Origin: Bin80 sp965116685
GTDB lineage: Bacteria > Bacteroidota > Rhodothermia > Rhodothermales > Bin80
NCBI GenBank assembly: GCA_965116685.1
Contig: OZ220707.1
Span: 620,001 to 684,000 of the forward strand
Direction: 5' to 3'
DNA: 64,000 bases
Part shown: positions 51,700 through 61,429 of the stretch, one piece after another
Layout: each line of letters begins with the position of its first letter
How positions within the stretch are numbered: the stretch's first letter is position 1
Translations under genes and position numbers: made by a program
Notes under the pieces: model-generated
Told to the model about the DNA's origin: nothing
Seen by the model: the letters and a program-made list of their open reading frames with translations, nothing else
Database searches by the model: none

Positions 51700-53808
51700 T
51701 TACAGCAGCGGTGCAATCACAAGAGCCACCACGGCAATCAATTTAATCAGAATATTCAAACTCGGCCCAGATGTGTCCTTGAATGGATCCCCTACAGTAT
51801 CTCCAACGATTGCAGCTTTATGTGCTTCGGTGCCTTTGCCTAATATCACCCCATCAATATTCATCCCCCCTTCAATGCGTTTCTTTGCATTATCCCACGC
51901 GCCGCCGGCATTGGACTGAAATATGGCAAACAAAACCCCGGACACCGTGACGCCAACCAACAGACCTCCCAACATATCTTTGCTGATAAAGCCAATAATG
52001 ACCGGCAACAAAATCGCCAACAGGCCAGGGGCAACCATTTCTCGAATGGCGGCAGCGGTTGAAATATCCACACACTTGGCATACTCGGCAGAAGCCGTTC
52101 CTTCACGCAGCCCCGGAATCTCATTGAACTGTCTCCCCACTTCCACAATCATATCGGCGGATGCGCGTCCGACTGCAGCCATTGCCATCGCACTGAACAC
52201 ATAGGGCAGTGTAGCCCCGATCAGGAGGCCGGCAAGGATATTGGGCTGTGCCACGTTAATCGTCTCAAGCCCGGTCTGCTGCATGAATGCAGCAAAGAGT
52301 GCGAGTGCGGTCAGCGCCGCGGAACCAATGGCAAATCCTTTCCCAATGGCGGCAGTCGTATTTCCGACAGCATCCAGCTTATCGGTTCTCTCCCGTACTT
52401 CGGCGGGAAGGTGTGCCATTTCAGCAATTCCGCCAGCGTTGTCACTGATCGGGCCGTAGGCATCCACGGCCAACTGAATCCCTGTGACCGACAACATTCC
52501 AACCGCAGCAATTGCAATCCCATACAGACCTGCCGTACTGAAAGCGCCAATAATCGCCAATGCGAGTACGAGTGCAGGAATTCCCGTTGAATACATACCC
52601 GTCCCCAGGCCCGCAATAATATTCGTTGCCGCGCCTGTGATACTTTGCTTTGCAATCCGCAGGGTGGGCTGCGTCGTGGTGGAGGTAAAATACTCTGTCG
52701 CCAAGCCAATCAACACGCCTGCGCTCAGGCCAATCAGCATGGCCAGAAATACTCCCAGTGCTGTATATACCCGTTCACCGACAATGCTTGTCGTTGCAGT
52801 CCACTCACCGGGTAGCATCCAGGAGATCACAAAGAACGCGGCTACGGCCATGACTGCACTTGCGCCAAATTCACCCAGATTCAGTCCTCTCTGAGGATTT
52901 CCTCCTTCTTTGACACGGACAAAGTAGGATGCCAGGACGGAGACAAGAATCCCGACCGCCCCGAGAACCAAGGGAAGAAGTACCGCGCTGACACTTCCCA
53001 GAGCTGCACTAGATTCCTCAAATACCGTCAGGAACCCGGCTCCCAGCACCATTGCTCCAATGATAGAGCCGACATAACTTTCAAAAAGATCCGCCCCCAT
53101 GCCGGCAACATCCCCCACATTGTCTCCGACATTGTCGGCGATCGTAGCAGGGTTCCGGGCATCATCTTCTGGAATCCCTTCATAGACCTTACCGGCGAGG
53201 TCAGCCCCCACATCTGCGGCCTTGGTATAGATCCCACCCCCGACACGAGCGAAAAGTGCAATGGATGATGCACCGAGCGAGAACCCGGAAATCACCTCAA
53301 TCACCCGAATCGTGGTCCAATCCGTCAATCCGCTATAGGCCAAAAACAGTCCACCAAGTCCCAGGATTCCCAACCCTACCACACATAACCCCATAACCAG
53401 GCCGCCAGAAAAGGCAATCTCCAATGCAGGAGCCAGACCGGTTCGCGCTGCATTGGTGGTACGGACATTCGCTTTGGTGGCGACACGCATGCCAATGAAC
53501 CCTGCAGCGCCACTACAGAGTGCTCCGACAACGAAAGACACAGCAACCATTGGAGATTGCCCTGTATCGGAATCACTTAACCAACCGGTGAAGACCAGAA
53601 TAGCCGCCACGGAGGCAACAAAGACGGCAATGACACGATATTCCCGATTCAGGAACGCCTGTGCTCCCCGGGCGATATGCCCGGCAATTGTGACCATTTG
53701 CTCGGTACCTGGATCTTGCCTGGAGACCCATCGTGCCCGTATCCAAGCAAATACGAGTGCGACCGCGCCACAGGCACACACCAAAAGAATTAGAGGAATA
53801 GGTTGCAT
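51700..53808 (-). CDS. hppA: Membrane-bound ion-translocating pyrophosphatase
   Basis: The 702-residue protein has about 16 membrane helices. The catalytic loop DVGADLAGKVYEGIPEDD binds Mg-pyrophosphate, and further loops DNVGDNVGDVAGMGADLFESY and DAYGPISDNAGGIAEM are typical. The motif GNTTAAIGKGFAIGSAAL (Ala rather than Lys) is that of the K+-dependent group. Whether it pumps H+ or Na+ cannot be decided by eye; the presence of NhaD makes a Na+ role worth testing. It uses pyrophosphate to energise the inner membrane. Standalone gene, followed by pth. Confidence 0.95.
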   Translation of the reverse strand: MQPIPLILLVCACGAVALVFAWIRARWVSRQDPGTEQMVTIAGHIARGAQAFLNREYRVIAVFVASVAAILVFTGWLSDSDTGQSPMVAVSFVVGALCSGAAGFIGMRVATKANVRTTNAARTGLAPALEIAFSGGLVMGLCVVGLGILGLGGLFLAYSGLTDWTTIRVIEVISGFSLGASSIALFARVGGGIYTKAADVGADLAGKVYEGIPEDDARNPATIADNVGDNVGDVAGMGADLFESYVGSIIGAMVLGAGFLTVFEESSAALGSVSAVLLPLVLGAVGILVSVLASYFVRVKEGGNPQRGLNLGEFGASAVMAVAAFFVISWMLPGEWTATTSIVGERVYTALGVFLAMLIGLSAGVLIGLATEYFTSTTTQPTLRIAKQSITGAATNIIAGLGTGMYSTGIPALVLALAIIGAFSTAGLYGIAIAAVGMLSVTGIQLAVDAYGPISDNAGGIAEMAHLPAEVRERTDKLDAVGNTTAAIGKGFAIGSAALTALALFAAFMQQTGLETINVAQPNILAGLLIGATLPYVFSAMAMAAVGRASADMIVEVGRQFNEIPGLREGTASAEYAKCVDISTAAAIREMVAPGLLAILLPVIIGFISKDMLGGLLVGVTVSGVLFAIFQSNAGGAWDNAKKRIEGGMNIDGVILGKGTEAHKAAIVGDTVGDPFKDTSGPSLNILIKLIAVVALVIAPLL

Positions 53809-53931
53809 GTATGTAGAAATTCAAATGGTCGTGTAAGCAAAGAACTCACATTCGCACGACCGTTTTAGAGTTTTAGTGGTTCATGATGATTGGGCTCACC
53901 CGGAAGTTTCTTCTGATTGCTTTTCAGAGGT

Positions 53932-54513
53932 CTAGGCGCGACGATTAAAACGATTCATCGCGGGTACAATTCCTTCCGCAATAAACGTCAGGGCTGCATT
54001 CCGCGCATGGTCAAGTGTAGGGTTGATCGCTTCTCTCTCTTTCTGATCGAAAGAAGAGAGCACATGATCCTTCTGCCTGCCCTGCTTAAATTCTTCTCCG
54101 ATCCCGATACGCAGCCTCGGGATATTTTCGTCTCCGAGGGCATCAATAATATTCTGCATCCCATTATGCCCTCCTGCGCCCCCACTTTGACGCAGCCTTA
54201 TCGTACCGACAGGTAAATACAGGTCATCCATAACGACCAGAAACTCCCAGCCGCTGAGTCCCATACGTCGCTGAAAACTGCGGGCGGACTCCCCACTTCG
54301 GTTCATCCAGGTTTGGGGTTTTGCGACGGTAAAGGTGCGTCCCCGCCAACGCCCTTTCCCCGCAACGGAATTGGTCCGGGAATGGGGGCGCAGGGTGATC
54401 CTGCACCGCTCTGCGACCCGGTCAATCACTTCATAACCGACGTTATGGCGTGTCCCCTCGTATTCCAAGCCTGGGTTGCCCAATCCAAGGATTACGCACT
54501 GTTTCTGTGGCAT
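53932..54513 (-). CDS. pth: Peptidyl-tRNA hydrolase
   Basis: The 193-residue enzyme frees tRNA from stalled peptidyl-tRNA. GLGNPGLEYEGTRHNVGYE contains the catalytic His23. KPQTWMNRSGESA, VVMDDLYLPVG and GGAGGHNGMQNII are the standard motifs. It lies 29 bases downstream of the L25 gene, in the prs-rplY-pth order common in Bacteroidota. Length is normal. Confidence 0.97.
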   Translation of the reverse strand: MPQKQCVILGLGNPGLEYEGTRHNVGYEVIDRVAERCRITLRPHSRTNSVAGKGRWRGRTFTVAKPQTWMNRSGESARSFQRRMGLSGWEFLVVMDDLYLPVGTIRLRQSGGAGGHNGMQNIIDALGDENIPRLRIGIGEEFKQGRQKDHVLSSFDQKEREAINPTLDHARNAALTFIAEGIVPAMNRFNRRA

Positions 54514-54542
54514 TACAAAGCCGGAACCGGTTGGGCTGGCAC

Positions 54543-55157
54543 CTATTCCTCAATCTCTTCTTCTGCTTCCTCATCCTCAACGGCCTCATCATCCACCTCT
54601 TCTTCCTCTTCCAAGGCACGTGGACGCAGAACCGTCATCAAAATCTGATCCTCTGGTGCCTGGAACTCCAAATCTTCCTCCTCAAGATCACGTAAATGAA
54701 TGGAATCCCCAATATCCACCTCGCTGACATCAATATCAATCCGTGCAGGAATATTCCGCGGGAAACAGCTGACGATCAACTCATTCACGACAAACTGAGG
54801 GGATCCACCCTTTGACTGGCCTGCGGATACCCCCAAAAAATTGAGTGGGATGGGAAGCGTCACTTTCTCACCTGCCTGGAGCGCCTGAAAATCAACATGG
54901 ATGGGACGATCCGTGACCGGATGATAGGCGACATCCTTCACGATGCACTCCCAGGAGTCGTCCCCAAGATTGATATTCACAATGTGCGTCCGGTTCGTAA
55001 AAATGAGTGGATGCAGGCTTCGTTCACTCGTCACAAAGGGATGTGCCTCCACATGGCGCCCGTAAACAATACAAGGAACATTCCCTTGTCTGCGCGCTGC
55101 CCTGGCAGAAGCTTTGCCAGGCGTACGCGCCTGTGCTGAAATCGAAATCAGATTCAT
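54543..55157 (-). CDS. rplY: 50S ribosomal protein L25/general stress protein Ctc
   Basis: The 204-residue long form of L25 (TL5/CTC) binds 5S rRNA. The N-terminal L25 domain (ARTPGKASARAARRQGNVPCIVYG) is followed by the beta-barrel domain (DFQALQAGEKVTLPIPLNFLG, then LIVSCFPRNIPARIDIDVSE) and a very acidic tail (EEEEEVDDEAVEDEEAEEEI). It is translated directly after prs and before pth. Confidence 0.96.
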   Translation of the reverse strand: MNLISISAQARTPGKASARAARRQGNVPCIVYGRHVEAHPFVTSERSLHPLIFTNRTHIVNINLGDDSWECIVKDVAYHPVTDRPIHVDFQALQAGEKVTLPIPLNFLGVSAGQSKGGSPQFVVNELIVSCFPRNIPARIDIDVSEVDIGDSIHLRDLEEEDLEFQAPEDQILMTVLRPRALEEEEEVDDEAVEDEEAEEEIEE

Positions 55158-55172
55158 GGATTCTAGAGCTAA

Positions 55173-56111
55173 CTAATTAAATAATGTGGAAACCGAGTCG
55201 CCAGTGGCGATACGCCGGATGGCATCTGCGAACATCTCGGCAACACTGACAATTTCAATACGGTCAGACTTCTGCTTGAGTGGCACACTATCGGTCACCA
55301 GGAGCTTACTTAAGACAGAGGCCTCAATCCGTTCATAGGCTTTTCCTGACAATAGTGGATGCGTGCATGCGGCCATGATTTCATGCGCTCCGGCATCTCT
55401 GAGAGCATTTGCAGCATTGGTCAGTGTTCCGGCAGTATCAATGATGTCGTCAATCAAAAGCACATTACGTCCTTTGACCTCACCAATAATGTTCATGATC
55501 TCTGCTTCATTTGGATGGGGTCTGCGCTTATCAATGACTGCAAGATCTGTATCCAGTCGATTGGCATACGCACGGGCCATCTTGATCGCACCTACGTCCG
55601 GTGCAACCACCACCAGGTTTGTCAGACGAATTTTCTGAAAATAGCCTGCGAATACTGCGGAGGCATACAAATGATCCACCGGGACATCAAAAAATCCCTG
55701 AATCTGCGATGCATGCAAATCCATGGTGAGCAGTCGGTTGATCCCGGCGGTCTGAAGTAAGTCCGCCATGAGCTTGGCAGCAATGGGAACTCTCGGCTGA
55801 TCCTTCCGCTCCTGGCGGGCATATCCAAAATACGGGACGACGGCATTGATCCGGTCGGCAGATGCACGCTTGGCGGCATCAATCAGGAGCAACAACTCCA
55901 TCCAGTTGTCTGCATTCGGGTACGTACTTTGTATAATAAATAGATCCCTTCCCCGGATAGATTCCTGATACTTTGCGTATAATTCTCCATCTGAAAACAC
56001 AACACGGCGCAACTTTCCGAGTGGTTGACCATAAGCTTTGGCTATCTTTTCCGCGAGCTCCGGGTTGCTGCTACCCGTAAAGATTCCAACCGGGGGTTCC
56101 TGATATGACAT
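55173..56111 (-). CDS. prs: Ribose-phosphate pyrophosphokinase (PRPP synthetase)
   Basis: The 312-residue enzyme makes PRPP from ribose-5-phosphate and ATP for nucleotides, His, Trp and NAD. MSYQEPPVGIFTGSSNPELA is the usual start, so ATG 56111 is used; the longer frame extends into the tRNA upstream and is not coding. The PRPP-binding loop LLIDDIIDTAGTL and DLHASQIQGFFD are present. It lies 38 bp downstream of tRNA-Gln on the same strand. Confidence 0.96.
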   Translation of the reverse strand: MSYQEPPVGIFTGSSNPELAEKIAKAYGQPLGKLRRVVFSDGELYAKYQESIRGRDLFIIQSTYPNADNWMELLLLIDAAKRASADRINAVVPYFGYARQERKDQPRVPIAAKLMADLLQTAGINRLLTMDLHASQIQGFFDVPVDHLYASAVFAGYFQKIRLTNLVVVAPDVGAIKMARAYANRLDTDLAVIDKRRPHPNEAEIMNIIGEVKGRNVLLIDDIIDTAGTLTNAANALRDAGAHEIMAACTHPLLSGKAYERIEASVLSKLLVTDSVPLKQKSDRIEIVSVAEMFADAIRRIATGDSVSTLFN

Positions 56112-56149
56112 TAATCTGTAATCTGTGTATTGTATTGGAACAGAAAGGG

Positions 56150-56220
56150 TTGCCCGGGGAGGACTCGAACCTCCACCGACGGCTCCAAAGGCCGCTGTCC
56201 TGCCATTAGACGACCGGGCA
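56150..56220 (-). tRNA. tRNA-Gln (UUG)
   Basis: The minus strand folds into a clean cloverleaf: acceptor TGCCCGG/CCGGGCA, anticodon stem GCGGC/GCCGT with loop CTTTGGA giving anticodon UUG, and a T-arm GGAGG-TTCGAGT-CCTCC. The discriminator is A, and CCA is not encoded. It lies just upstream of prs on the same strand and may share its promoter. Confidence 0.97.
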
Positions 56221-56307
56221 ATTACATAATGGTCCCCTTTCGGGTCACGGAACTGCAAAGATAACAAGAAACCTACACTCCTTTGCTTAAATTCGAGTAA
56301 ATATTTG

Positions 56308-57087
56308 ATGGAAATTCCAGTTATCGGCATTATTGGGGGAATGGGCCCGCAAGCGGGGCTTGACCTAGCCGCAAAAGTGATTGCACAAACGCGGGCCGTC
56401 ACGGATCAGGATCATCTTCCGATGGCGCTGCTGTCCTATGGCCACCTGATTGGCGATCGGAGTTCCTATGTATTTGGGGAGCCGATCCCAAATCCGGGGA
56501 TTGCGATTGCCTCGGTTGCCCGTGAGCTTTCCAATCTGGGGGTTCAGGTTGCGGGGATACCCTGTAATTCTGCGCACGCTCCGCAAATTTTTGACGAGTT
56601 GACACGGGTATTAAAGGACACCCGCATCCGCATTCTACACCTTATCCAGGAGACCATCCGTCATACCCAGGAAACCTTGCCGGACATAACCCGGATTGGA
56701 TGCTTATCTACACTGAGCGTTCATCGCCTGGGCCTGTACCGATCTGCACTGGAAGATGCCGGCTATACATCCGTAATGCCCACCGATGAGGTTGCAGAGC
56801 AGGTAGTTCACCGGGCCATCTTTGATCCCGGGTTCGGAATTAAGGCCCAATCTGCCCCTGTCACAGATCAGGCGCAGGCGATGGTACTCTCCGCGGTGGA
56901 TCACTGCTGTAGCAGAGGAGCGGATGTGGGTCCGAGAACTCAAAGCCGTCATTCTGTCATTCTGGGATGCACCGAACTCCCTCTTGCCGTCTCCCATGCC
57001 AGGGACGTCCCCCTGATTGACCCTGCCCTCGCACTGGCGCGCGCACTGATCCGTGAGACATCGCCACAAAAACTGGCTCCCCTTTGA
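56308..57087 (+). CDS. Aspartate/glutamate racemase family protein
   Basis: The 259-residue protein starts at ATG 56308 (TTG 56305 is directly upstream). It has the two catalytic cysteines of the family in AGIPCNSAHAPQ and ILGCTELPL, and the IGIIGGMGPQAG start typical of aspartate racemases. It probably makes D-aspartate, or acts on related amino or hydroxy acids. The gene is alone on the plus strand, divergent from tRNA-prs. About 20 residues longer than many relatives because of a segment (HCCSRGADVGPRTQSRH) before the second cysteine. Confidence 0.88.
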   Translation: MEIPVIGIIGGMGPQAGLDLAAKVIAQTRAVTDQDHLPMALLSYGHLIGDRSSYVFGEPIPNPGIAIASVARELSNLGVQVAGIPCNSAHAPQIFDELTRVLKDTRIRILHLIQETIRHTQETLPDITRIGCLSTLSVHRLGLYRSALEDAGYTSVMPTDEVAEQVVHRAIFDPGFGIKAQSAPVTDQAQAMVLSAVDHCCSRGADVGPRTQSRHSVILGCTELPLAVSHARDVPLIDPALALARALIRETSPQKLAPL

Positions 57088-57135
57088 ACCTTGATCCACA
57101 ACTATCGCAGCAGAACCATTTTTAGATACACTACA

Positions 57136-57423
57136 CTAGGCATCCTCGATTTTTTTTTCTTGATATTTTCTATCAAGGTATCGTATTAGCACTCCTCTTC
57201 TTTCCCAGTTTATATTGTTAAAGTCGCCCCCTGTTAAGGCCGGGAAATATCTGAGCCAGAAGAGTAACGAAGTGGAAGCTACGACAGCTGTATATATCAC
57301 CTGAGAATCAAAGATTGATAACCCTGACAAATCCTTTAATGGGGCGAGGGTTATGAACCACATCGAACTCCACACAATTAGAAAAATCCCGAAAAAATGG
57401 ATCCAATTCAAAATGCTTTTCAT
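57136..57423 (-). CDS. Hypothetical membrane protein
   Basis: This is a 95-residue protein with two hydrophobic helices (about 5-27 and 43-60) and a basic/acidic C-terminal tail (RRGVLIRYLDRKYQEKK). I recognise no family. It is downstream of a lipoprotein gene on the same strand. Codon use and AT content are unlike the neighbouring housekeeping genes, so it may be acquired DNA next to the ISNCY element. Confidence 0.6.
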   Translation of the reverse strand: MKSILNWIHFFGIFLIVWSSMWFITLAPLKDLSGLSIFDSQVIYTAVVASTSLLFWLRYFPALTGGDFNNINWERRGVLIRYLDRKYQEKKIEDA

Positions 57424-57517
57424 GATTCCTGGTTTTTAGCGTTTTCAAATTGGATCTGCTGGAATAAGACATTCCATCAAACATAAATCTAGTTCATCTT
57501 CAATTCGTCTCCTCTCA

Positions 57518-58168
57518 TTATACGTTGATAACATCATAAACATTGTACATAATCCTGCTGTAGTTATTCCAGCTGCCGGAGTACCAATATATTGTAGCCG
57601 CAATGCCAAAACTGGCACACTGAGCAGCCTCCATCCAAGTAGACCTTTCCAACTCAGTAATCTTAAAATTCGCTTCAGCATAACACTTGTCCTCGCTTCC
57701 GTTAATTTTCGAAGCTCTATCCGGTGCCTTAAACCGGAGCAAATTTGGCATCTCACCGGCAATAATAGCTTCATGGAACGTCATTACATCGTCCATGACA
57801 CCATTGTAAGAACGCAGTTCCTTCATCAATGAGACTACTTCGTCCAAGTCTTCATTTATAGAGTTGTCTTGAGGATATGAATCACGATCAATTTCGGGTA
57901 ATTCGATCGCCTCCATTTCCGACAACTCAGACCATGGCAAACCGTACATTTTCTCCATTAACCTTTCGGCTTTATCCTGAAATTGGTCAACAAGAACCTG
58001 CGGTTCGGGGTTTGTAGTCACTGTCACTGGAGAGTTTGTCTGATCAATCCACTGCTCGCTATTGTCAGCAATTTCAGTAATCGCAGAATCGGAACAACCG
58101 CTTACAGCCAGTGCAAAAACCAGTAGAAATGTACCAAGGCAAAACCTTGGATTTGTAAGTGTAGACAT
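57518..58168 (-). CDS. Lipoprotein, hypothetical
   Basis: This 216-residue protein has a lipoprotein signal (LLVFALAVSGCSD; lipobox VSGC). The mature part is acidic and mainly helical (QFQDKAERLMEKMYGLPWSELSE), with a C-terminal Cys (EAAQCASFGIAATIYW). No family was recognised. A 109-codon frame overlapping its 3' half in another phase is a shadow. The gene lies 96 bp from the left end of the ISNCY element. Confidence 0.65.
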   Translation of the reverse strand: MSTLTNPRFCLGTFLLVFALAVSGCSDSAITEIADNSEQWIDQTNSPVTVTTNPEPQVLVDQFQDKAERLMEKMYGLPWSELSEMEAIELPEIDRDSYPQDNSINEDLDEVVSLMKELRSYNGVMDDVMTFHEAIIAGEMPNLLRFKAPDRASKINGSEDKCYAEANFKITELERSTWMEAAQCASFGIAATIYWYSGSWNNYSRIMYNVYDVINV

Positions 58169-58263
58169 TTTTAGAACTGTTCTTCCGAGCGTTTGTTAAT
58201 TGAACCCAATATCCAAATAGGGAAAAATAATAATAGGGAAAACCGTGAAATCCCCCCTATATA

Positions 58264-60219
58264 GTGTCTGTCCCGGAATACCAGAACATCCTTAAAATGT
58301 GCCCTGTAGGCCTCCTACGGCCGTTTTTTAGCGTAATTCTCTAGATTTTTCCTCCACGAGTTTCGAAAGCCCCCTCGGTGGTGGGCGATTTTCAGGAAAC
58401 TCCACAATCCTGGTAAAAACCCGTACTGGAGGTCTTCAAAGACGGTTTTTTCTCTGAATTCATCCTTCAGATTTTCGATTCAAACCTGGCTCTGGGGAGT
58501 ATAATGGAGAAATTGCCTGCCATCTTCAATTTTTTTTTGCTATGAGAAAAGTGTATGACAATCAATGATCCATTGACACCATTCCCATGGAGAACATCAA
58601 GCTTGACCCGCGCGGCCGGCAGGCGGCTGAAGGTTTTCTGTATGGGATCCGAGAGATTTTCCTGGACGACCAGACCCGAGTGAAGCTGATGGCTCTTTTG
58701 GAGTCGTATCAACCGGGCAACCGTAAAAATTTGGGGCGGCTTGGGATGAGTATGTGGTGCACGATCGTTTTGGCCGGCTTGAAGCAAGCGATGAACTGTA
58801 GCTACGACATGTTAGCCTTTTTGGCAAATCATGCGGATGTGGTGCGACAGGTGCTGAGACATGGCGCGGGCGATACGACACGTTATACCCGTTCCACTCT
58901 CCATGCGAACCTATCGGAGCTGCCCCCCGAATTGCTGATGAAGGTCAATCAATTAGTGGTTGAATTTGGACACCGGATGGTGGGCACGAAACGGGGCGAG
59001 ACGCTCAAGTGTCGGTGCGACTCAAAACCGGTGAAGACCAATATCCGTTTTCCAACCGATCTCCTCTTGCTCTGGGATTCGACCCGTTGTCTGATTCGTG
59101 TCTGTGCGAAGGTCGCCAAACGATTCGGGCTGGAGGGTTGGCGGCAACACGCCGATCTTCGCGAGAAGATCTACGAGAAGTATCAGGGCGCTCGAAAAGG
59201 GAAGAAGGGGGACTACAAAATGAAGCAGGTTCGCCGCTATCGGAGCAAATGTCGTCAGGTGTCGAAAAAAGCTCTAATACTCCTGGATGCGATAGAGAAG
59301 AAGATTTTGGCCTGTCCCAAAGAAGATTCGTCCACTTTGCAGGAACTATTTGAAGCAAAACAGGAAATGAATCTGTATTTAGAGTACCTTGAACGATTTT
59401 CCGACCAGATTCGGCGCCGCATCCTTAAAGGGCAGCAGATTCCGACCCATGAGAAAATCTATTCCATCTTCAAGCCCTTCACGCGATGGATCGTCAAGGG
59501 GAAGATGGGCATCCTGTGCGAGTTGGGGGTCCCGGTTGCGGTCGTGGAGGATTCGAATCAATTTATTTTAGGCTATGGGATTGTTTGGGAGGGGACGGAC
59601 AAGGATATTGCGGTTCCCCTGGTAGAGGCCATTGAGGCCCAGTATCCCGGGGTCGTCATGAGTTGCTCGTATGACCGGGCGTTTTACAGTCCAGCGGTAC
59701 GTGAGCAGTTGGACGAAAAGCTGGCGGTCGCGGCCATGCCAAAGAAAGGAAAGCGGACGAAAGAGGAACGAGAACGCCAAAATGATCCGGCCTACCAAGC
59801 CGCTCGGAAGGGACATTCGGGGATCGAATCCTGCCTGAACCATCTCAACAAACGGGGCTTGGATCTGGTGCGTGAGACCAGCGCGCAGAGCTTTGAACGT
59901 GTGGTGGCAACCTCGGTATTGGCTGCGAATATTATCCGGTTGGGAACGCTGATTCGAGAACAGGAACGAAAGCGTCTCAAACGTCTGGCCAAGCAACGCA
60001 GACGATTGCGTCTCGCGGCGTAGCCAACCCACTCATTCAGGGAAGAAAATCAAGTGCTCATCTGGGCGGATTGGGCCAGTATGTCCAGGAGACACGAAAT
60101 AGCACGCCGACGCCTCATCCAGTGCTCCCCAATCGTCTCATCTACGACTACTCCCACCAAAAAACAAAAAAGTTTCAACTGAAAATGAGGAGAATTTCCC
60201 GATATCTCGGAACAGACAC
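58264..60219 (+). mobile_element. ISNCY-type insertion sequence
   Basis: An element of 1956 bp enclosing an intact transposase. The imperfect terminal repeats match at 20 of 28 positions: GTGTCTGTCCCGGAATACC on the left, and GTGTCTGTTCCGAGATATC reading inward from the right. I cannot find a target duplication at the flanks (CCCCCTATA and CGCGCGAGGG), so the ends may be off by a few bases or the site has been rearranged. Confidence 0.75.
58587..60023 (+). CDS. ISNCY family transposase
   Basis: This 478-residue protein has RQAAEGFLYGIREIFLDDQ, then LLLLWDSTRCLIRVC (first Asp), VMSCSYDRAFYSP (second Asp) and SGIESCLNHLNKRGLD (Glu), a DDE pattern of ISNCY-type transposases. The central region is very basic (KYQGARKGKKGDYKMKQVRR), and so is the C-terminus. 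The frame is intact from ATG 58587, and about 320 bp of 5' leader belongs to the element. Probably active. Confidence 0.88.
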   Translation: MENIKLDPRGRQAAEGFLYGIREIFLDDQTRVKLMALLESYQPGNRKNLGRLGMSMWCTIVLAGLKQAMNCSYDMLAFLANHADVVRQVLRHGAGDTTRYTRSTLHANLSELPPELLMKVNQLVVEFGHRMVGTKRGETLKCRCDSKPVKTNIRFPTDLLLLWDSTRCLIRVCAKVAKRFGLEGWRQHADLREKIYEKYQGARKGKKGDYKMKQVRRYRSKCRQVSKKALILLDAIEKKILACPKEDSSTLQELFEAKQEMNLYLEYLERFSDQIRRRILKGQQIPTHEKIYSIFKPFTRWIVKGKMGILCELGVPVAVVEDSNQFILGYGIVWEGTDKDIAVPLVEAIEAQYPGVVMSCSYDRAFYSPAVREQLDEKLAVAAMPKKGKRTKEERERQNDPAYQAARKGHSGIESCLNHLNKRGLDLVRETSAQSFERVVATSVLAANIIRLGTLIREQERKRLKRLAKQRRRLRLAA

Positions 60220-60481
60220 CGCGCGAGGGCATTTTCTGGACGAACACTATATATGCGTAAACATAGAACTTTTTTGCAAACTTTTTGCTGGAAAGCAAAT
60301 GCGTCACGGGAATGCAGAAGTGGGAAAATTGATGTAAGTTTGCTAGGATTGCTCTTAATTGGTTCGATAGTTGAATGCACGCTAAGGTAGATCAACCAAC
60401 CAGAACAGTCCTACTATAAGATCTAAATTTGGGTACAATGGATATGGCATTGCATAGCTTAGGATTGATCTGCCGTCGTTG

Positions 60482-61426
60482 ATGCTGCGAACTTTGATCA
60501 CTGGTGGCGCCGGGTTTCTTGGGTCTCATCTATGCGACCGGCTGCTTAACGATGGGCATGAAGTGGTCTGTATGGACAACTTCCTGACCGGATCGCCGGA
60601 TAATATTTCACACTTGGACGGGCACCCGAACTTCAGCTTTCTTGAGCATGATGTGACCGAATACATCACGATCGAGGGACCGCTCGACTATGTACTCCAT
60701 TTCGCGAGCCCGGCATCTCCGATTGATTATTTACGCCTTCCGATTCAGACACTCAAGGTCGGGGCCCTGGGGACGCACAATGCTCTTGGACTTACCAAAG
60801 CAAAGAATGCATGCTTCCTTTTGGCATCCACCAGCGAGGTATATGGGGATCCGAACACGCACCCCCAAAAAGAGACATACTGGGGGAATGTCAATCCGGT
60901 TGGATTGCGTGGGGTCTACGATGAGGCAAAACGGTTTGCGGAAGCTATCACTATGGCGTATCACCGCCATCACAATGTCCAGACTCGCATCGTACGTATC
61001 TTCAATACGTATGGCCCCCGCATGCGCCTGAATGACGGCAGAGCACTCCCGGCGTTTATGCGTCAGGCACTCCGTGCGGAGCCGATGACCATCCACGGAA
61101 CAGGAGAACAAACCCGCTCATTCACCTATGTGGATGACACCATTGAAGGGATCGTACGGCTACTCTACAGCAATGTAACCTCCCCAATAAATATTGGATG
61201 CTGCGATGAAATTTCCATCCTTGAGTTTGCAAAAGAAATTGTTGCGCTGGTCGGCAGTAAAAGTGCGATTACCCACGACCCACTCCCCGAAGATGATCCA
61301 AAAAGTCGACGACCAGACATCTCCATGGCAAACAAGCTCCTGGACTGGAGTCCCAAGGTGGACCGGGAAGAGGGTTTGCAGCGTACGCTTGTTTATGTTC
61401 TTGAAAAAATCGGCCAGGCGCCCTGA
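60482..61426 (+). CDS. UDP-glucuronate decarboxylase-like NAD-dependent epimerase/dehydratase
   Basis: The 314-residue extended SDR has GGAGFLGSH (NAD), FASPASPIDYL, STSEVYGDPNTHPQKE and YDEAKRFAEA (active-site Y..K), the set seen in UDP-xylose synthases. It probably makes UDP-xylose from UDP-glucuronate. ATG 60482 is used; TTG 60479 is directly upstream. First gene of the plus-strand nucleotide-sugar operon; the next gene begins three bases after its stop. A TAnnTTTG-like box (TAAATTTG, 60424-60431) lies about 50 bases upstream. Confidence 0.88.
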   Translation: MLRTLITGGAGFLGSHLCDRLLNDGHEVVCMDNFLTGSPDNISHLDGHPNFSFLEHDVTEYITIEGPLDYVLHFASPASPIDYLRLPIQTLKVGALGTHNALGLTKAKNACFLLASTSEVYGDPNTHPQKETYWGNVNPVGLRGVYDEAKRFAEAITMAYHRHHNVQTRIVRIFNTYGPRMRLNDGRALPAFMRQALRAEPMTIHGTGEQTRSFTYVDDTIEGIVRLLYSNVTSPINIGCCDEISILEFAKEIVALVGSKSAITHDPLPEDDPKSRRPDISMANKLLDWSPKVDREEGLQRTLVYVLEKIGQAP

Positions 61427-61429
61427 TCC

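Noticed and set aside
56112..56402. N-terminal extension of prs by 97 codons
   Set aside because: It runs through the tRNA-Gln and the 5' end of the divergent racemase gene; the family start is at 56111.
57445..57774. A 109-codon frame overlapping the lipoprotein gene
   Set aside because: A shadow in another phase of the better-supported lipoprotein frame at 57518-58168.
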